Assembly: GCA_019639115.1 (NCBI GenBank)
Contig: JAHBSM010000003.1
Location: forward strand, 186,001-250,000
Length of the DNA: 64,000 bases
Source: Acidobacteriota bacterium
GTDB lineage: Bacteria; Acidobacteriota; Blastocatellia; Pyrinomonadales; Pyrinomonadaceae
Direction: 5' to 3'
Made by a program: the position numbers and the translations under genes. Below the pieces are notes generated by a model. It saw only the letters and a list, made by a program, of their open reading frames with translations, did no database searches and was not told where the DNA came from. Shown here piece after piece: positions 46,601-55,073 of the stretch (positions within the stretch are counted from its first letter, which is position 1; each line of letters opens with the position of its first letter).

Positions 46601-47194
46601 CTTTCGATTTTGGACCAGATCGAGCGCCTTCTGGTCTATGTCCAGAACGAGTGGCTGGTCGCGATCACCCGAGAGTCTTATCCACTCGGGCACCATCCAA
46701 TCGAGAGAATCGAGATTTGCCTCAAGCGAGGAGATGCTCGAATCGTCCCAATTGACATAGAACCCGACGGCGATCGGGTCGCCTTCGTTCACAGCGTCCA
46801 GGTCCGGACGTGCACCCGCCGCGCGTTTTAGGTCTGCGGCCGCACGTCGCCTGGCTTTCAGATCGTCGTGGGTGCGTCTTTCTCCGCGCGCGGCCTCGCT
46901 GATCTGAGTGGCTGCGGCATCACGACGCGAAAGCGGCGGCATCTGAGGCGGCTTGAACTGCAGATCAGGAGTCTGCGGCAGAGCGGCGACCGGCTTGAGC
47001 TTGAGCGAAGGCAGAAATGGATTGACCAGCACGCTGATCGTAAAGAGCGTCAGGAGTGTCGCCGCCGTAACGGCCAGGAAAGCTCCTCCGTACGACACGG
47101 CACGCCGGCGTCCTCCGCGTGCGTCCATGAATACCGGCTTTACTGCCGTCTCGCTTTCAGCTTCCGTTCGATCGCGGGCTTTCGGACTTGCCAT
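43664..47194 (-). CDS. GH18-like / NodB deacetylase / GT2 synthase three-domain exopolysaccharide protein
   Basis: 1176 residues. A cytoplasmic tail and TM at about 38-58 lead to an external GH18-like domain (about 138-450; FGGITIDLEE with the catalytic glutamate at 254-255, MLMAYDQHW). A NodB polysaccharide deacetylase follows (about 515-720; LTFDDGPDP at 523-531, HSFTHP at 577-582). Then come TMs at about 745-795, a family-2 processive glycosyltransferase (VSVVVPAYNEDKV, DDGSTD, DADT, AEDQD, QRFRW) and C-terminal TMs. In other bacteria these activities are separate proteins for poly-GlcNAc or chitin-like exopolymers, so synthesis, N-deacetylation and trimming in one polypeptide is a solid inference; the polymer is not known. 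Confidence 0.92.
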   Translation of the reverse strand: MASPKARDRTEAESETAVKPVFMDARGGRRRAVSYGGAFLAVTAATLLTLFTISVLVNPFLPSLKLKPVAALPQTPDLQFKPPQMPPLSRRDAAATQISEAARGERRTHDDLKARRRAAADLKRAAGARPDLDAVNEGDPIAVGFYVNWDDSSISSLEANLDSLDWMVPEWIRLSGDRDQPLVLDIDQKALDLVQNRKPDMPVLPLLQNYKNEQWNTDILAASISSPDGRQKLIANLLDTIEKYRFGGITIDLEEVPAKMQPDLFEFMRSLHAEFRSRGLILAQAVPFDNPDWNYRAYAGVNDYLMLMAYDQHWSTSGPGPVAGQDWFDSILKKRMAELSPARTIVCIGNYGYNWANDRSEAETVSFQEALLAASESLDSPTEIKFDPQSKNPYFTYTEEDGKEHSIWFLDAASAYNQIESSTRYKVAGFALWRLGSEDPSIWKVFGSKERISPAADLRTIKYGYDVTFRGTGEILQVIAEPKDGIRDITVGPAGEITDQTYRQIPSSYIIQRTGDQPGKIALTFDDGPDPVWTPKILDILKQENVPAAFFIVGENGQANPQIVKRIVAEGHEIGNHSFTHPNLGEVPKRMVDLELNATQRLIESLTGHSTRLFRAPFFGDAEPRTPDEVDPTVQAQNLGYISVGLHLDTDDWKLKNDDGSPHTSDQIVEEILKQAAINTPEERGNIILMHDSGGDRSATIEALPRIIHELRARGFQFTTIGGLANMTPEQTMPIIPDDQTFYTRTDGFVFYLASLAGWLMRWIFFIGIILGLGRMVFIGVLAFAQYVRSRRRESAHFGEGHRPKVSVVVPAYNEDKVIVRTVESLLASDYPDIEIIVVDDGSTDLTYATARDRFAGDGRVTVLTKANGGKAEALNYGWTRAKGEIVIALDADTLFTPETVPALAARFADERIGAVAGNAKVGNRINIVTKWQALEYVTSQNFDRRAFASLNCITVVPGSVGAWRRSVLEEAGGFSPDTLAEDQDLTIQVRKLGYKIGYEEKAIGLTEAPDSLRDLAKQRFRWSFGTLQCMWKHKNALLNPRFGTLGFVAMPNVWIFQVLFPLISPVMDLMFVWTLVSAAVSSLSHQQEYAHTPTNLNQVVFYYALFLAVDWLGAFAAFMMEKGEQKRLLGWLLIQRFGYRQVMYWVMVRSVYTAIRGAVVGWGKLERKATVEAGV

Positions 47195-47415
47195 ATTTGG
47201 TCTCGATATCGCATCGGTCGGCTGCGATGATCTCGAAGCACATTATACGCCAACGGTTGTGAGATGTTCGCTGATACACAGCGCGGTGCTCGCAGAATTA
47301 TCTGGACGTGACGGCCTATCTTTTGTTACATTTCAGATGCGCTGTTTACTTAGTATTCACCAAGACGTTCCAAACAGTTGTCCGAGTGCTGAAATACTCG
47401 GGCGATTCGACATTT

Positions 47416-50400
47416 ATGCGTGAAACGACGATGAAGCGGAACAATGCCTCTACTGAGAGAAAGGCTAAGACCATCTCTGCGTCCGAGATCGATAAGATCT
47501 TCAAGGGCGTGGGAGAGAAACTGCGCGAAGGAAGGTCGCGCGAGGCCGAGAACCTGCTCCGCGAGACTATCGACGGCTACCTGCACACCCCTGACAACCT
47601 AGCGAATCTAAAGCGCCTTCTGTCGTTCACTTTTGAAACGATAGGCAAATACAAAGAATCATTTGAGGCTGTCGCTGAATACGAGGATGAATCCGCAGGA
47701 GTGGGGCTATCGACCGAGACGCAGGTACGCGTCGCAACTCAGCTTGCGATCGCATACAGTAATTATTCAGACCCGCCTAAGGCCGTAACGCTGCTCAAAG
47801 CAATGCTCGAAAAGGCCGAAGCGAATGACCTCAATAGCCTGATCGGCTCGATCGACATAGCGTTGGCTCGCGTATATCGCAAACTCAGCGAATATCCCAT
47901 CTGTCGCGATTACGCTCAGAAGGCTCTGGCGAGCTTTCGGGATCAGGGCAACTGGCTCGGTATGGCAGAGGCCTATCGCGAGATAGCCAACAGTCTCCAC
48001 CAGGAAGGCAACAGCCAAAAGGCGATCGAGAATTTTGAGCTCGGGATCAAGATTATCGGCAGCAACTCGGCTCCGTTCATGCTCGGCAAACTATATACCG
48101 ATATGTCGGGAGCGTATTGGTTCCTCCGGCGTCCGCAGGACGGAATCGCGTGCCTCGAGCGCTCGATCGAGTTCTTTGACCGTACCGAGCACGCTCTCAA
48201 TTCCGTCATCGCGTACAACAATTTGGGCATTAACCTGATGCTTATCGGCGAGTGGGCCCGGGCTGAGGACAGCATCCGCCGCTCGCTAGAGATAGCGAAA
48301 CGCGAGGACTACGGACATATCGCGGGCATCTACGACAGCCTGGGCGAACTCAAGATACTTCGCGGCGACCTGGACGAAGCCGAAGAGCTTCTCGAGACCG
48401 CTGTCGATATAGCGACCCGATCCAATCGGCATTGGTACACCATACAGTCGATGCGCAATCAGGCCCGATGCTACCTTGCCAAAGGCGATATCGAGCGTGC
48501 CGTCACACGCGCCGGCGAGACCATCAAGCTCGCTCGCGAAGCAGGCGACAAACATCACTCGAACATGGCGATGCTTGTGCTCGCCGAGGGCACTCTCCGG
48601 CTCGGGAAGATCGAGGACTGCGAGGGAGCACTTGTCGATCTCGAAGCTACGGACCCGAGGTCGGATTACTTCGTGCTCGGGAATATTCAACGCATACGCG
48701 GGCTTGCGGCCCTGGACACCGGGGATATCGAACTCGCCATTCATCATTTTAGCCGCGCCCTGACCATATTCGAGGCCGGAGCCGACGTCTATCACGTAGC
48801 GATCACGCATCACCTGCTCGGCGAAAATTTGCTGCTGATAGGTTCGCCGAGAGCCCGCAAGCATCTGATCACGGCAGCCGACATCTATAAGAAGCTCGGG
48901 CTTGCGGACCGAGGTGCCGAAGTAAAACGAGCGCTCGACGACGCTGAGGCCGAGGCGGCCAAGACCCCGGCCCAAGAGCCGCGCCGTACCAACTCCGTCG
49001 TGTCGCAGCTCTTGACCGTCCGTCTGGCCGAGGCCACCGCGTCACGCGAGCTGTTGTTTCGCGAATTGATCGCGGTGCTCAATCAGGAGAGCAATGCCCG
49101 AAAGATGATCATCGCCCAGCCGGACGACAAAGGCCGGCTAGTGCCGTTCATCACTCACGGCTACGCACCGCCTGATAGCAGCGACGTTGTTTCAAAACTC
49201 GCCTCGGCGCTCGAGAAGAAAGAAGAGAAGCAATTCTCACGCGCCAAGAACATAGCGGTCTTTCCGCTCATCGGCGAGGCGGCCCGGCCCGCGTACGTGA
49301 TCATAAATCCCGCTTCGGGTGCTACGTTGAGTGACGGCAGTTCGCTCGCTCCGCTGCTTCGCGTCGTCGAGTTGGGTATGGATGTCGTGGCGCTGCGTGA
49401 ACGTGAGCACGGCCACACGGCCGAGGCTGAGATCAGCCCTTATGCGGGCGGCGGCCTGATGCCCGGCTTCATCCATTCATCGCCCGCGATGACCGCTCTC
49501 GTCGAAGAGGTTTACAAGATCCGCTCATCCGATGTAACTGTACTCGTTACCGGGGAATCAGGGACCGGAAAGGAGCTGGTCGCCCAGGCGATCCACACTA
49601 TCTCGAACCGCAAGGACGAGGTGTTCATCCCGGTCAATTGTACCGCGCTTCCGAAAGATCTCGCCGAAGGGCAGCTATTCGGTTATAAAAAAGGCGCATT
49701 CACGGGCGCGACCAATGATTCACCCGGGCTGATCCGCTCGGCCAATGGCGGAACGTTGTTCCTGGACGAGGTCGGCGATCTGCCGCTGGATGTCCAGCCG
49801 AAACTGCTTCGGTTCCTACAGGAAGGTGAGATACAGCCGCTCGGCGAACGCCACCCGATCAAAGTTGACGTCAGAGTGATAGCGGCTACAAACGTGGCGC
49901 TGGAGGACAAGGTCGCAGCGGGAACGTTTCGCGAAGACCTTTACTATCGTCTGAACGTGATCCGACTGCGAGTGCCTCCGCTCCGCGAGCGTAGGTCCGA
50001 GATACCTCCGATCGTCGCGTACTACGTAAATCAATACTCAGAGCGATTCAAAAAGCACAACGTGACGATCTCGCCTCAAGCCGTCGATCTGCTGATGGTC
50101 TGCGAGTGGGAGGGCAACGTTCGTCAGCTGTGCAACGAGATACAGCGTGTCGTAGCTCGAGCCGAGGACGGCGAAGTGATAATGCCCGACCATATATCGG
50201 CCGAGCTCAAACGCGCCGCACGTCCGCTGACGCCGTTCGACGCCGGCAGCAGCATCCGGCCGATCGCTTCCTACGACCATCCGGTCATGCCGTTCGCCAA
50301 TATCTCAGGCGGCGGCACGCTCGAGGAAGCCGTCACAGAACTGGAGATGCAGATGATCAGGACATCCCTCGCCCGTAATAACTGGAATATCTCGAAGGTC

Positions 50401-50475
50401 GCGGCCGAACTCGGACTGACCCGCCGCGGGCTCTATCTGAAGCTTACGCGATACGGCATCAACAAAGCAGCCTGA
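47416..50475 (+). CDS. TPR-containing sigma54-dependent activator with Fis HTH
   Basis: 1019 residues from the ATG at 47416 (an ATG at 47431 is equally good). The N-terminal 500 residues are TPR-like helical repeats (AYNNLGINLMLIGEWARAEDSI, YDSLGELKILRGDLDEAEELL). A GAF-like middle region lies at about 520-660. The AAA+ core is at about 690-930: GESGTGKE (Walker A), GAFTGA (sigma54 contact), GGTLFLDEVGDLP (Walker B), LRERRSEIP. The C-terminus has a Fis-type HTH (VAAELGLTRRGLYLKLTRYGI). The usual receiver domain is replaced by TPRs, implying protein-protein input. Divergent from the exopolysaccharide gene, its plausible target. Confidence 0.93.
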   Translation: MRETTMKRNNASTERKAKTISASEIDKIFKGVGEKLREGRSREAENLLRETIDGYLHTPDNLANLKRLLSFTFETIGKYKESFEAVAEYEDESAGVGLSTETQVRVATQLAIAYSNYSDPPKAVTLLKAMLEKAEANDLNSLIGSIDIALARVYRKLSEYPICRDYAQKALASFRDQGNWLGMAEAYREIANSLHQEGNSQKAIENFELGIKIIGSNSAPFMLGKLYTDMSGAYWFLRRPQDGIACLERSIEFFDRTEHALNSVIAYNNLGINLMLIGEWARAEDSIRRSLEIAKREDYGHIAGIYDSLGELKILRGDLDEAEELLETAVDIATRSNRHWYTIQSMRNQARCYLAKGDIERAVTRAGETIKLAREAGDKHHSNMAMLVLAEGTLRLGKIEDCEGALVDLEATDPRSDYFVLGNIQRIRGLAALDTGDIELAIHHFSRALTIFEAGADVYHVAITHHLLGENLLLIGSPRARKHLITAADIYKKLGLADRGAEVKRALDDAEAEAAKTPAQEPRRTNSVVSQLLTVRLAEATASRELLFRELIAVLNQESNARKMIIAQPDDKGRLVPFITHGYAPPDSSDVVSKLASALEKKEEKQFSRAKNIAVFPLIGEAARPAYVIINPASGATLSDGSSLAPLLRVVELGMDVVALREREHGHTAEAEISPYAGGGLMPGFIHSSPAMTALVEEVYKIRSSDVTVLVTGESGTGKELVAQAIHTISNRKDEVFIPVNCTALPKDLAEGQLFGYKKGAFTGATNDSPGLIRSANGGTLFLDEVGDLPLDVQPKLLRFLQEGEIQPLGERHPIKVDVRVIAATNVALEDKVAAGTFREDLYYRLNVIRLRVPPLRERRSEIPPIVAYYVNQYSERFKKHNVTISPQAVDLLMVCEWEGNVRQLCNEIQRVVARAEDGEVIMPDHISAELKRAARPLTPFDAGSSIRPIASYDHPVMPFANISGGGTLEEAVTELEMQMIRTSLARNNWNISKVAAELGLTRRGLYLKLTRYGINKAA

Positions 50476-50489
50476 ACAATTAACGGGAA

Positions 50490-50858
50490 CTAGAGTTCCC
50501 TGCATCCGCCGGCTTTCCAGCGGCTCAGTGAATAACCTCCGCGGAGCGAACGGAACAATACTGCCGTCACCGTCTTTGTGCCGCGTCCGCCTTCTTTCAC
50601 GCGCATACACAGCCGGTAGTTCATGCCGGCCACTACTTGCACTTCGGCTTTTTCAATTTTTACCAGAGTTACGGCCGTGCCTGACTGCCTGGCCCGGATC
50701 GCGACGGCTCGGCCGGCCGCTTTCCTTATCTCTTTCGATGATCGCGAAGCTGGGGCATAACCTCCCGCTACCGGCTCATCCTGCTGAGCACTGACGGTGT
50801 TCGTGCTAAAGAAAAAGACCGCTGCCAGGGCGGCCGTGACAAAAAGAGTTCGTTTCAT
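50490..50858 (-). CDS. Secreted cystatin-like protein
   Basis: 122 residues with a signal peptide (about 1-24). The mature part has the cystatin layout: a conserved diglycine near the N-terminus (VAGGYAP, 30-36), one helix (KEIRKAAGRAVAIRARQ), QVVAG (74-78, the Q-x-V-x-G papain-binding hairpin) and a late tryptophan (Trp114) in the second-hairpin position. Cys84 and Cys119 may form a disulfide. It probably inhibits papain-like cysteine proteases in the periplasm or outside. Convergent with the sigma54-activator gene, 14 bases apart. Confidence 0.85.
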   Translation of the reverse strand: MKRTLFVTAALAAVFFFSTNTVSAQQDEPVAGGYAPASRSSKEIRKAAGRAVAIRARQSGTAVTLVKIEKAEVQVVAGMNYRLCMRVKEGGRGTKTVTAVLFRSLRGGYSLSRWKAGGCREL

Positions 50859-50894
50859 AGTTTGCTTAAGGTAACTGCGATATAGGATCGAGGG

Positions 50895-52040
50895 TCACGC
50901 TGCTGCCGACATGGCCCGAAGTTCCGAAATTATGGCCGGGAGCCGGGTCGTGACCTCACGGATCTCGTCCGCCGTAGTTGGCCGGCCTAGCGAGAATCTG
51001 ATCGAACCCATCGCGTATGAGAAGGGCACTTCCATAGCGGTCAGCGTCGAACTGGCGTCGTGCACCTTGCTGTGGCATGCAGAACCTGTCGATGCACAAA
51101 TTCCTGCTTCGTTCAGGCGATGGAGTATCATTTCGCCGTTCGTATTCTCGAACGAGATATTCGCCGTATTGGGTGTGCGTTCGGCCCCGCCGCCGTTCAC
51201 ACGCGTATTCTCTATGCTGATTGCGACCGAAGATTCGAGTTGGTCACGCAGCTCTCGCACCGCTTCCATCGGCTCGAGTTCTTTTGCGAGCCGAGCTGCG
51301 GCTCCCATGCCGACCACCTGATGAACGGCCGTCGTTCCCGAACGTCTCCCTGATTCCTGTCCGCCGCCGATAAGCATAGGCTGGATCCTGACGCCGTCGC
51401 GAATGTATAGAGCCCCGACGCCCTTGGGCCCGCCGAATTTATGAGCGCTGATCGAGAACAGATCTATCTCCGACTTTGACAGGTCGATCGGTATCTTGCC
51501 CACGGCATTGACGCCGTCGCTGTGAAATATCGCCGACGACCTCTCTTTGACCAAAGCGGCTGCTTCCGCGATCGGAAACAGAACGCCGGTCTCATTGTTC
51601 GCGGCCATTATCGAGACCAATGCCGTATCCTCTGTCAGCGCATCGCTGAGTTCGTCTAGATCCAGGCGTCCCTCGTTATCAACGCCGAGAAAGGTCACCT
51701 TCCAACCGCGTCCCGCAAGCCGCAGGAACGCTTTGGCGACGGCTCCGTGTTCGACCCGCGTCGTTATCACATGGCGTCGTTCCGGCATGGCTTCTGCCGT
51801 GCCGATCACCGCCCAATTATCGCTTTCGGTGCCGCCGGACGTGAACGCGATCTCATTCGCTGACGCCGCGCCTACAAGCTCGGCCACGTTCGCCCTGGCT
51901 TCTTCGACCGCTGCTGCGGCTGCCGCTCCTGCCGCATGGGCCGATGCCGCGTTTCCGAAATTGCCCGACAGGAACGGTATCATTGCCTCGGCAACGGGCT
52001 GAGCAACCGGAGTTGTTGCGTTATAATCAAGATAGATCAT
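50895..52040 (-). CDS. Cysteine desulfurase (NifS/IscS family)
   Basis: 381 residues from MIYLDYNATTPV; longer open frame upstream is rejected. PLP motif FSISAHKFGGPKGVGALY (Lys in SAHK), EHGAVAK, ANNETGVLFPI, SGRRSGTTAV and STGSACHS (the active-site cysteine loop, ASTGSACHS) are present. It supplies persulfide sulfur for Fe-S clusters and tRNA thiolation (MnmA and TtcA are in this window). No iscU/sufU partner is adjacent, so its in vivo acceptor is open. Divergent from the FHA-cyclase gene. Confidence 0.93.
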   Translation of the reverse strand: MIYLDYNATTPVAQPVAEAMIPFLSGNFGNAASAHAAGAAAAAAVEEARANVAELVGAASANEIAFTSGGTESDNWAVIGTAEAMPERRHVITTRVEHGAVAKAFLRLAGRGWKVTFLGVDNEGRLDLDELSDALTEDTALVSIMAANNETGVLFPIAEAAALVKERSSAIFHSDGVNAVGKIPIDLSKSEIDLFSISAHKFGGPKGVGALYIRDGVRIQPMLIGGGQESGRRSGTTAVHQVVGMGAAARLAKELEPMEAVRELRDQLESSVAISIENTRVNGGGAERTPNTANISFENTNGEMILHRLNEAGICASTGSACHSKVHDASSTLTAMEVPFSYAMGSIRFSLGRPTTADEIREVTTRLPAIISELRAMSAAA

Positions 52041-52102
52041 CGGTAGAATCTCGGCCCCGTCCGCGAGGCCCGGCGATACCGACATTAAAGTCGATAACTG
52101 CT

Positions 52103-53782
52103 TTGAACGCAATACTAACAATAACACAACCCGACGGTCACGTCTTCGAGTACGGCGCGGTCCCAAATAGGGTCCACTCGATAGGCCGAGCAAAGGATAA
52201 CGACATTGTACTCAACGACCGCCGCGTGTCCAGAAAGCACGCCTACATCGACGGTTCGGGCGGTATTTTCGTGCTGCACGACGGCCACGTCGAGAACGGC
52301 CAGGCCGTGCGGAGCGTGAATCACGTATTCGTTAACGGGACCCCACGCCTCGAGGCCGAACTCAAAACCGGCGACACTATCACGATCGGCGAGACACAGA
52401 TCGCGGTCCGGCTCTTCTCGGCCGGAGCAGCCGACACGAATGATAGAACGGCGGCTCCTATCTCGGCCGGCATACGCTACGACGATGCACCGTTCGGCCA
52501 CACGATGATGGAGATGACCGCTAATGAGATCATCGGCAAGCGGTCAAATATGTCGGTCGATAACGGCGTCGCGACCCCGGATGAGATAAAGGACCTCAGA
52601 CGCAAGGCAAGGTCGCTCGAGCTGCTCTACGAGATGAGCCGTACGCTCGGCCGCGTATTCGACCTGCAGGAGATATGCAACATTGCGACCGACCTGGTGT
52701 TCCGCGGGACGCCCGCCGACCGTGCGATCGCCTTGCTGGCCGACGAAACGCCAGATGGACGCATACTCGATTTCAGCCTCTACCAGATCGCGGCCAAAAC
52801 GCGCGACGCCCGTATCGAGAAACTGACGTCCGACCTGACAGTCAGCCGCACGATCACAGAAAAGGTGATGCGCGACAAGGTGGCGATCCTCTCGCAGGAC
52901 GCGGTCTCCGACGCACAATTTCACGGCGCTGCATCGATCGTCTCACAAGGCGTGCGTTCGACCATCTGCGCGCCCCTCATCACCGAATCGAACGTTCACG
53001 GCGTGATCTATGCAGATCGGCTGGATCCTTTCGCTACCTTTACACAGGATCATCTCGAGATGATCAGCGCTGTCGCGGCACAGGCTGCGATCACGATCGA
53101 GACCATCAGGGCACACGATCGTCTCGCTCGCGAAGAGGTCGCTCGAGCCAACTACGGACGCTTCATGCCCGAGTACGTCGTTAGGCAGCTGCTTGATGAT
53201 CCGTCGTCATTTCGTCTAGGCGGAATCGACCAGACGATCACCGTGCTGTTCGCCGACATCCGCGGGTTCACGTCCATTTCAGAACACGAAGACCCGGAAC
53301 GGGTCGTTGCGCTGCTGAACAGATATTTTTCGGCGATGACCGAGATCATTTTTGCTCACGGCGGCACGCTTGATAAATATATCGGCGACGGCTTGATGGC
53401 TCTCTTTGGTGCGCCGACCGCGTCGCCTGCCGACGCAGCGAACGCGTTGAAGGCGGCGGTCGCAATGCAGAAAGCGATCCCTCAACTCAACGCCGAACTC
53501 GCACCCGAAGGCTATCCGTCGATACGCGTCGGCATCGGACTCCATACCGGCGTCGCCACCGTCGGATATATCGGGTCCGACAGGCGGAGCGAGTACACGG
53601 CTATCGGCGACACCGTCAACCTCGCATCGAGGCTCGAATCGAACGCTGCAGGAGGCGAGATATTGCTTACCGACGCAACGGCCAAAGCGGCCGGAGGCCT
53701 ATTTCCACTGAAGCGTCGCGAACCGTTGATGGTCAAGAATCGGACGACACCGGTCGAGCTGTTCGAACTCGGCATCGTGTGA
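52103..53782 (+). CDS. FHA-GAF-class III adenylate/guanylate cyclase
   Basis: 559 residues if the TTG at 52103 is the start (MNAILTITQPDGHVF); no ATG lies between it and the divergent desulfurase gene, so the start is uncertain. An N-terminal FHA domain (about 22-95; HSIGRAKDNDIVLNDRRVSRKHAYI) reads phosphothreonine. A GAF domain lies at about 185-345. The class III cyclase domain (about 375-555) has VLFADIRGFTSISE with the first metal Asp, YIGDGLMALFGAP with the second, and GDTVNLASRLES. Probable output is cAMP. The FHA domain implies control by a Ser/Thr kinase. Confidence 0.9.
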   Translation: MNAILTITQPDGHVFEYGAVPNRVHSIGRAKDNDIVLNDRRVSRKHAYIDGSGGIFVLHDGHVENGQAVRSVNHVFVNGTPRLEAELKTGDTITIGETQIAVRLFSAGAADTNDRTAAPISAGIRYDDAPFGHTMMEMTANEIIGKRSNMSVDNGVATPDEIKDLRRKARSLELLYEMSRTLGRVFDLQEICNIATDLVFRGTPADRAIALLADETPDGRILDFSLYQIAAKTRDARIEKLTSDLTVSRTITEKVMRDKVAILSQDAVSDAQFHGAASIVSQGVRSTICAPLITESNVHGVIYADRLDPFATFTQDHLEMISAVAAQAAITIETIRAHDRLAREEVARANYGRFMPEYVVRQLLDDPSSFRLGGIDQTITVLFADIRGFTSISEHEDPERVVALLNRYFSAMTEIIFAHGGTLDKYIGDGLMALFGAPTASPADAANALKAAVAMQKAIPQLNAELAPEGYPSIRVGIGLHTGVATVGYIGSDRRSEYTAIGDTVNLASRLESNAAGGEILLTDATAKAAGGLFPLKRREPLMVKNRTTPVELFELGIV

Positions 53783-53850
53783 TCCGCCCGAGCTTACTTT
53801 TGACCGGTTCCGTCACGTTTTCTTTTCGGGAGATAGAATCGGGATTGTTG

Positions 53851-53856
53851 TATAAT
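53851..53856 (+). promoter_or_regulatory. -10 element before mreB
   Basis: A perfect TATAAT 29 bases before the mreB ATG; no clear -35 box. Confidence 0.5.
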
Positions 53857-53885
53857 TTGACCTGCAGCCGTAGCTTTTGCATCCT

Positions 53886-54959
53886 ATGCTCAAGATCTCT
53901 TCATTGAAGAAACTTGTCACCGATTCGATGGCGATAGACCTCGGAACGGCAAGCACAATAATCGCAGTCAAAGGCCGCGGTATTGTGCTCGACGAACCTT
54001 CACTCGTTGCGGTGAACGAGATGACCGAGGAGATCGTCGCCTTTGGCGTGGAAGCTGCGGAAATGTCCGGCCGCGAGGGCCGTGACATCTCGGTCCGGGC
54101 TCCGATGATCGGCGGCGTGGTCGGCGATTTTGAACGAACTAAGCGGATGCTCGCCTACTTTGTGCGCAAGGCAAAGACCGGCGGGTCGAATATCTCGCTC
54201 CAAGCGGTGATGTCCATGGTGTCGGACGTCACGCATGTAGAGCAGCGCGCCCTGTTAAACGCTGCGGACGATGCGGGCATCGGCAAGGTTTTTATGATGG
54301 AAGAAGGGCTCGCGGCGGCGTTCGGAGCCGGCGTATCGCCGAGCGACAAGCGGGCGTCGGCGATCGTGGACATCGGCGCCGGCACGACCAATATCGCCAT
54401 CGTTGCCAAAGGTTCGGTCGTTCATTCCACTTCGGACCGATACGGCAGCAACGCCATCAACGAGAGCCTTGCCACGCATCTGCGGCGGCATCGCGGACTC
54501 CAGGTCGGCGAAGAGACGATCGAGATGCTCAAGACGCGGTTTGCGGGAACGTTCCTGCCCGACGATATCGCCAAGACGATCGAGGTTAGAGGCCGCGACG
54601 TCGAGACCGGCAGCCCCGCCGCGGTCGAGATCACGACCGGCGAGGTCTATCCGATCGTTGAGGCCATCGTCCGCCGCATCGCACTTCGCGTCAAAGATAC
54701 GCTCACCGAGCTACGGCCAGAGGTCGCGGCCGACATCTACGACCGCGGCGTCATACTGACCGGAGGCGGAGCCCTGCTCGAGGGCATCGACCAATACATG
54801 CGCAGCTTCATCAACCTGCCCGTCGCGATAGCGGACGAGCCGCGGTACGCCATAGTCAAAGGCCTGCTTAGTATGTTCGAGGACGAAAAACTGCTCGAAC
54901 GCGTCTCCATCAACGAACTCGGCGTACTTAAAGGTGCCGATGCCCCTTTCGAAGCCTGA
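53886..54959 (+). CDS. mreB: MreB-family actin-like cell-shape protein
   Basis: 357 residues from the ATG at 53886 (a TTG nine bases earlier is also in frame). MreB actin-fold blocks: AIDLGTASTIIAVKGRGIVLDEPSLVAVN (phosphate 1), APMIGGVVGDFE, IVDIGAGTTNIAIVAKG (phosphate 2) and GVILTGGGALLEGID (adenosine). It polymerises under the membrane to guide the elongasome. It lacks an adjacent mreCD and could be an Mbl-type paralogue. Located between the cyclase gene and cdaA, with 114 bases to the latter. Confidence 0.93.
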   Translation: MLKISSLKKLVTDSMAIDLGTASTIIAVKGRGIVLDEPSLVAVNEMTEEIVAFGVEAAEMSGREGRDISVRAPMIGGVVGDFERTKRMLAYFVRKAKTGGSNISLQAVMSMVSDVTHVEQRALLNAADDAGIGKVFMMEEGLAAAFGAGVSPSDKRASAIVDIGAGTTNIAIVAKGSVVHSTSDRYGSNAINESLATHLRRHRGLQVGEETIEMLKTRFAGTFLPDDIAKTIEVRGRDVETGSPAAVEITTGEVYPIVEAIVRRIALRVKDTLTELRPEVAADIYDRGVILTGGGALLEGIDQYMRSFINLPVAIADEPRYAIVKGLLSMFEDEKLLERVSINELGVLKGADAPFEA

Positions 54960-55073
54960 TCCCGATCGCGTTTTTCGCGAACCCAGCCCATGCCTGCCCG
55001 CCCGTGCATGAACGGATCGCGTTGCGTCCGATGTGTGATATTCTGAGGGCACCTTTTCGGCGGATCGTGATCG

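Noticed and set aside
47382..47401. Hairpin CCGAGT / ACTCGG before the sigma54-activator start
   Set aside because: A 6-bp stem 14 bases before the ATG could mask translation, but it is short and there is no second line of evidence.
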